Source of the DNA: Oscillospiraceae bacterium
GTDB taxonomy: Bacteria; Bacillota; Clostridia; Christensenellales; Aristaeellaceae
DNA length: 64,000 nt
Direction: 5' to 3'
NCBI GenBank assembly: GCA_031255415.1
Contig: JAIRSO010000066.1
Span: 24,163 to 88,162, forward strand
In this document: piece by piece, positions 61,819 through 64,000 of the stretch
Numbering within the stretch: position 1 is the stretch's first letter
Layout: each line of letters begins with the position of its first letter
Notes under the pieces: model-generated
Seen by the model: the letters and a program-made list of their open reading frames with translations, nothing else
Databases searched by the model: none
Told to the model about the DNA's origin: nothing
Position numbers and translations under genes: made by a program

Positions 61819-62152
61819 GAGGGAAAGAGTAGCGCGAGAGCGGCTCACAGAAAGCGGCCGGCTCCGGAAACGGAGGATCGGAAGCGCGGCTTTCGGTCAG
61901 GATGAGAGGCGCGGGACACGCGCGCGCGAATACACCCCTCGTCGGCGTTTGATTATGCCGGAAGCCCCGCCCCGAACCGTTTAGCGGCGTAGGCGGCGGC
62001 GTGAGGCGCGCGTTAAGCGCCTGGCGCGCTTTGGGTAGGCTGAACGTCTGCCGCGCGCCGTGAGGTCGCGTCTTTAACGCGCGGCAAACGCGGGTGGTAC
62101 CGCGAGCAACGCTCGCCCCGCGGGACAGGAATGTCCCGCGAGGCGGGCGTTT
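61819..62152 (+). promoter_or_regulatory. T-box leader with terminator/antiterminator; predicted UAC (Tyr) specifier
   Basis: GCGGGTGGTACCGCG at 62090-62104 matches the T-box core; Stem I base GAGGG (61819-61823) pairs with CCCTC; GAA-UAC-AC specifier-like loop at 61931-61933; terminator AACGCTCGCCCCGCGGGACA-ggaa-TGTCCCGCGAGGCGGGCGTTT. Confidence 0.85.
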
Positions 62153-62199
62153 ACGATTGCTCCGGTTGTTTGGATTAATGAAGAGAGGGATGGTCTGGC

Positions 62200-63828
62200 A
62201 TGCCTATCACCCAATTCCTGGAATCGAACGCGAGGCTTTGGCCTAACGACGCGGCGCTGGCGGAGATTAATCCGTCGCTGGCGAGGTCCGCCTCCGACTG
62301 GCGCGAGTTCTCGCTGGTGGAGACCGCTGCCGAGCCGGGTTACCGCAAGGAGCTGACGTGGCGGGAGTTCGACGAGCGCGCGAACCAGGTCGCGAACCTG
62401 CTGGCGAGCGCGGGGATCAAGCGGGGCGATAAGGTCGCGCTGCTGCTGATGAACTGCCTGGAGTGGCTGCCTATCTATTTCGGGATACTCAAGGCGGGCG
62501 CGCTAGCCGTGCCGATGAACTTTAGGTATACATCGTCCGAGATCGAGTATTGCCTAAAACTGGCGGATTGCCGCGCGCTGGTGTTCGGGCCGGAGTTTAT
62601 AGAGCGCGTGGGCGCGCTGTCGGAACAGTCGCGTCCGGAACTGATGTGGTTTGAGGGCGCGGGGAGCGTCGCGTTCGCGCGGGATATGGAGAGCGAGGCC
62701 GACGCTATGCCCGTATCGAGTCCTGGTATTCCGCTGACCGACGGCGACGACGCGGCGATATACTTTTCATCCGGCACGACGGGTTTTCCCAAAGCGATAC
62801 TGCACGATCACGGCGCGCTGGCGTTCTCGTGCGAGGTGGAGCGCGCGCATCATGGGCAGACGCGGGACGACGTGTTCCTGTGCATCCCGCCGCTGTATCA
62901 TACGGGCGCTAAGATGCATTGGTTTGGTAGTCTGATATCGGGCGGGCGCGCGGTTCTGCTGCGCGGCGCTAAGCCTGAGTGGATACTCAAGGCCGCGTCC
63001 GACGAGCGCGCGAGCATAGTGTGGCTGCTGGCGCCGTGGGCGCAGGATATAATGGACGCTATCGAACGCGGGGATATCCGGCTGGAGGATTACGATCTAT
63101 CGGCGTGGCGGCTGATGCATATAGGCGCGCAGCCCGTGCCGCCCAGCCTCATCAAGCGCTGGCGCGCGCTGTTCCCGAATCACGAGTATGATACCAACTA
63201 CGGATTATCCGAATCGACGGGTCCGGGCGCGGTGCATCTGGGCATAGGGAACCTGCGCAAGATCGGCGCGATCGGCGTGCCTGGAGAGGGCTGGCGCGCG
63301 AAGGTCGTAAGCGAGAACGGCGGCGAGGCCGCGATCGACGAGGTCGGCGAGCTGATCGTATCGGGCCGCGGCGTGATGAAGGAGTATTATAAAGACCCCG
63401 CCGCGACGGCCGCCGCGCTCAAAGACGGCTGGCTGTACACGGGGGATATGGCAAGGCGCGACGAGGATGGTTTCATCTGGCTGGTGGATCGGAAGAAGGA
63501 TGTGATCATCACCGGGGGCGAGAACCTGTACCCGGTGCAGATAGAGGATTTCCTTCGCGGCATGGCAAAGATTAAGGACGTTGCGGTGATAGGGCTGCCC
63601 GATAGGCGGTTGGGCGAGATAGCAGCCGCGATCATCGAGGCGAAGCCCGGCCAGACGCTGACCGAATCGGAAGTGGAATCGTTCTGCCAGGCGCTGCCCC
63701 GGTATAAGCGTCCGCGCAGGATCATATTCGACAGCGTGCCGCGCAACCTCACCGGGAAGATCGAGAAACCGAAGCTGAGGGAACGATACCGCGCGGCTAG
63801 ATTGGTTGAAACGGAGACTACCGGGTGA
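62200..63828 (+). CDS. AMP-forming acyl/aryl-CoA ligase (AMP-binding family)
   Basis: AAIYFSSGTTGFPKAILHDHGAL; YGLSESTGPGAVHLG; GWLYTGDMARRDEDGFIWLVDRKKDVIITGGENLYPVQIED. Confidence 0.94.
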   Translation: MPITQFLESNARLWPNDAALAEINPSLARSASDWREFSLVETAAEPGYRKELTWREFDERANQVANLLASAGIKRGDKVALLLMNCLEWLPIYFGILKAGALAVPMNFRYTSSEIEYCLKLADCRALVFGPEFIERVGALSEQSRPELMWFEGAGSVAFARDMESEADAMPVSSPGIPLTDGDDAAIYFSSGTTGFPKAILHDHGALAFSCEVERAHHGQTRDDVFLCIPPLYHTGAKMHWFGSLISGGRAVLLRGAKPEWILKAASDERASIVWLLAPWAQDIMDAIERGDIRLEDYDLSAWRLMHIGAQPVPPSLIKRWRALFPNHEYDTNYGLSESTGPGAVHLGIGNLRKIGAIGVPGEGWRAKVVSENGGEAAIDEVGELIVSGRGVMKEYYKDPAATAAALKDGWLYTGDMARRDEDGFIWLVDRKKDVIITGGENLYPVQIEDFLRGMAKIKDVAVIGLPDRRLGEIAAAIIEAKPGQTLTESEVESFCQALPRYKRPRRIIFDSVPRNLTGKIEKPKLRERYRAARLVETETTG

Positions 63829-63847
63829 GGGGATTATTACACGCGAA

Positions 63848-63888
63848 GGCATTGTAATACCGCCGCGAAGCCGCAGTATTGCAATGCC
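63848..63888 (+). terminator. Inverted repeat downstream of the CoA ligase
   Basis: GGCATTGTAATAC-N15-GTATTGCAATGCC, one mismatch. Confidence 0.5.
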
Positions 63889-64000
63889 CGCGAACCCGGC
63901 TGAAAGCGCCCTCCGCTAGGCTAGTAGTCTGCTAAGTCCAAACACTCAGTTATGAGCGGATCTTTTCGCCGCTCGCGTCGGTTCTTTCCGTCGACGGACC

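Overview
High-GC chromosomal window from what looks like a spore-forming Clostridia-type Firmicute (spoIIP, gpr, ytfJ, yqfC/yqfD, ytvI-like, spoIIIAH). Most of it is ordinary housekeeping content: efp, glyQS, rplU-prp-rpmA, mnmA, recO-era-cdd-ybeY-HDIG-phoH-yqfD-yqfC, upp, recQ, asnS, obgE, ispA-xseB-xseA-folD-nusB, Asp23/AmaP. RNA genes and leaders include RNase P RNA and a T-box leader with a predicted UAC (Tyr) specifier upstream of an acyl/aryl-CoA ligase. The most unusual signal is a perfect 24-nt sequence present twice (2602-2625 on +, 53155-53178 on -). It lies both times in an intergenic gap where GC skew on the + strand flips from G-rich to C-rich, so the genes on either side use oppositely skewed codons. 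Other notable items: a cluster of DnaA boxes without a dnaA gene, a nearby ~14-nt iteron-like array, a compact BglII/BstYI-like REase plus MT-A70 methylase embedded by start/stop overlaps in a housekeeping operon, a HAD-thymidylate kinase fusion, a leader able to sequester its own Shine-Dalgarno, a large inverted repeat after rnpB, and a probable non-AUG start for folD. All calls are from reading the sequence and ORF track; no database search was run.
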